Origin: CAXXOK01 sp963675925
GTDB lineage: Bacteria > Bacillota > Clostridia > Christensenellales > Aristaeellaceae
DNA: 64,000 bases
Assembly: GCA_963675925.2 (NCBI GenBank)
Contig: CAXXIB010000004.1
Span: 496,001 to 560,000 of the forward strand
Reading direction: 5' to 3'
In this document: positions 62,604-64,000 of the stretch, one piece after another
Position numbering within the stretch: the stretch's first letter is position 1
Layout: the number at the start of each line of letters is the position of its first letter
Position numbers and translations under genes: made by a program
Notes under the pieces: generated by a model
The model's input: the letters and a program-made list of their open reading frames with translations, nothing else
Told to the model about the DNA's origin: nothing
Database searches by the model: none

Positions 62604-62945
62604 TTACAGCCACTTGCCCCACTCCGCTTCATCCACCCCTACGGTTACCTTCTGGCCGTTGCGCACGATGGGGCTGACCAGGGCCATGGGGTCGTTCATG
62701 AGTTCGGAGAGAATGAGATTGTCATCGGTCATGTGGGCGACCGGGCGTTCCAGGGCCTTCATACCGCGGCGGTCGACCAACGCGCGAGCGCTGCCGGCTG
62801 CACGAGCAAACAGCTCCAGCTCGCGGCGGCCGGGCTTGTGCTTTTTTATGTCCACGCGCTGGACGGCGATTTTACGTTCCTTGAAAAAGCGCTCGGCTTT
62901 GAGCACATCGGGGTTGGTTTTGGTGACATAAATCTGAATGTTCAT
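62604..62945 (-). CDS. ArsC/Spx-fold protein lacking the catalytic cysteine
   Basis: The 113-residue product has the ArsC-family arrangement (MNIQIYVTKTNPDVLKAERFFKERKI... SPIVRNGQKVTVGVDEAEW) but contains no cysteine; the usual CxxC(R)KA position reads TNPDVLKA. Arg in VRNG is kept. It is unlikely to reduce arsenate and may be a binding or regulatory member. It starts 1 nt from the DnaI stop and so is co-transcribed with the replication gene. Confidence 0.82.
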   Translation of the reverse strand: MNIQIYVTKTNPDVLKAERFFKERKIAVQRVDIKKHKPGRRELELFARAAGSARALVDRRGMKALERPVAHMTDDNLILSELMNDPMALVSPIVRNGQKVTVGVDEAEWGKWL

Positions 62946-63926
62946 TTATTTCTTCTTTAGGGTCGGGCGCACATCGCTGCCGATGAACTTAAGCAGTTTA
63001 CAGCGGGTTTCGTCCAAAAGTCGGCTGGCAATGCGCTCGGTGTAGCGGGCTTTGAGCTCCGGGACGGACAGGTTGGTGGAAATCACCGTATGTCTATTGC
63101 GGTTTTGGCGCTCATTGAGCAGATTAAACAGCTGCGTCACGGTGATGTTTTCCATCAGCGGCTCGGTACCCAGGTCGTCGATCAACAGCATCGGCACATG
63201 GATGAGCGCGTCCAGCAGGGCGTTGTTGTTTTCAAAATACGATCGGCGCATAATCTCCAGCAGTTTAAACGCGCTGACATATTCCACCGTATACCCGCGC
63301 GCGGTCACCCGGTGGGCGATAGCATGCATCAGGTAGGTTTTGCCCAGGCCGCTCTGGCCGGTGAACAGCAGATCATAAAACGGCGTATCGGGAAACGCAT
63401 CAGCGTACTGCATGCATACGTCGCGGTTGCGCATCATCATTTTCCGCTGGCTGACGGGCGAGGGATCGTCCTTGGCAAAGGTTTCGATATCGAAATTTTC
63501 AAAGGTCTGGTCGCCATTGAGTCCCAGTTCCCTGAGCATGCGGCGGTTAAGCTCGGCTTCAAAGCAGCTGCACATACGGCGGGACGGATCGTACACAAAA
63601 CCCTCATCGCGACAGAGCTCGCAGGTGTAAATCGGGTCGAGCACTGAAGGTTTTAGCCCATTTTCACGTAAACGTCCATTTATAACTTCATTTAACAATT
63701 GTAATGCACCAGGCACTACGGCATTTGCTTGATCGTATTTTCCATCAGGATAAAACGCATTGCGAATGCCTGACATTATCAACTCACGTCGCTCAGATAT
63801 CAATACATCCAACCCAGAAACTTTTTTGCAAATTTCTTGAATATGTTTTTCATACTCTTCCACGTTCCGGTCGCGGCGAGCCGCGTATTCATCCTGCAAA
63901 ACGGCGATCATGCGGTCACGCGTCAT
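62946..63926 (-). CDS. dnaI: Helicase-loader/DnaC-like ATPase (DnaI family)
   Basis: A 326-residue protein. The N-terminal zinc-binding segment is CELCRDEGF... MCSCFEAEL (about 105-130). A AAA+ ATPase follows with Walker A GQSGLGKTYLMHA, Walker B LLIDDLGTEP and sensor STNLS. It loads the replicative helicase. It overlaps the 3' end of a DnaD-like gene by 11 nt. The stretch coding for the segment before the zinc site is noticeably more AT-rich (63650-63865) than the rest of the gene. Confidence 0.9.
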   Translation of the reverse strand: MTRDRMIAVLQDEYAARRDRNVEEYEKHIQEICKKVSGLDVLISERRELIMSGIRNAFYPDGKYDQANAVVPGALQLLNEVINGRLRENGLKPSVLDPIYTCELCRDEGFVYDPSRRMCSCFEAELNRRMLRELGLNGDQTFENFDIETFAKDDPSPVSQRKMMMRNRDVCMQYADAFPDTPFYDLLFTGQSGLGKTYLMHAIAHRVTARGYTVEYVSAFKLLEIMRRSYFENNNALLDALIHVPMLLIDDLGTEPLMENITVTQLFNLLNERQNRNRHTVISTNLSVPELKARYTERIASRLLDETRCKLLKFIGSDVRPTLKKK

Positions 63927-64000
63927 ACTTGAGCGCCTCCTCTATCTCCTCCGGCGTCAAGCCGTCGTAATCCTTGGGGTCGTAGTCGCGCTGGGTATAC
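63916..64000 (-). CDS. C-terminal end of a DnaD-like protein (partial)
   Basis: The window edge cuts the gene. The last 27 codons read as YTQRDYDPKDYDGLTPEEIE followed by EALKYDA and a stop at 63916-63918. This tail, and the place directly before dnaI, suit a DnaD-domain replication protein. Only the end can be seen, so the assignment is from context. Confidence 0.6.
   Translation of the reverse strand, partial: YTQRDYDPKDYDGLTPEEIEEALKYDA

Overview
The window looks like a chromosomal segment of a Gram-positive, low-to-mid GC anaerobe of the Clostridia type (Bacillota). The evidence is indirect: AGGAGG-like ribosome sites, clean sigma-A promoters (TTGACA-17-TATAAT), a CpsB/CpsC/CpsD phosphotyrosine capsule module, LytR-CpsA-Psr and VanZ proteins, a QueT ECF substrate-binding component, and a DnaI/DnaD-like replication pair. 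Most of the window is moderately GC-rich. The two outermost large genes are visibly AT-rich and look acquired.

Layout. 0.4-3.7 kb: a reverse transcriptase fused to a nitrilase domain (DRT type 1/UG1-like phage defence), followed by a tRNA-Gln gene. 4.4-10.5 kb: a complete oligopeptide/dipeptide ABC importer (B, C, D, F, A) with two promoters and two terminators. 10.5-13.8 kb: a WYL-domain regulator, a GyrI-like ligand-binding protein and a GNAT-YoaP protein; the first two share a palindromic operator. 14.1-19.6 kb: a heterodimeric ABC exporter and a two-component system. 19.7-26.3 kb: assorted metabolic genes (HEAT protein, SnoaL-like, SDR, FAD desaturase-like, GH31 glycosidase, methyltransferase).

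26.4-53.4 kb is a large surface-polysaccharide region. It holds a CapD/PglF-type 4,6-dehydratase preceded by a cytoplasmic leucine-rich-repeat protein, and a nine-gene plus-strand operon (aminotransferase, initiating sugar transferase, three GNAT/FemAB-like proteins, two GT4 glycosyltransferases, a deacetylase-like protein, a Wzx flippase). Next come a separately promoted Wzy-like polymerase and a minus-strand regulatory operon (LCP ligase, a novel secreted repeat protein, CpsC, CpsD, CpsB). A degenerate GGDEF protein, VanZ and a WbpB-D-E-A cassette for UDP-2,3-diacetamido-2,3-dideoxyglucuronic acid complete the region. The dehydratase/aminotransferase pair and the Wbp cassette should supply two unusual amino sugars to the initiating transferase, the glycosyltransferases, Wzx/Wzy and the LCP ligase.

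53.4-64 kb: a frameshifted small membrane gene, a GFA-type zinc protein, tRNA-Ala, an NAD-dependent epimerase, a two-domain PPK2 with a long acidic extension, QueT, an AT-rich 1248-residue STAND-like NTPase with a restriction-endonuclease-like N-terminus (probable defence), a cysteine-less ArsC-fold protein, DnaI, and the last codons of a DnaD-like gene running off the window.

Most notable: the RT-nitrilase and STAND genes at the two edges, the paired WYL operators, a 16/17-matching element shared by the capsule-operon and GGDEF promoters, a gene that appears to start with ATC, and the secreted repeat protein in the capsule regulatory operon.
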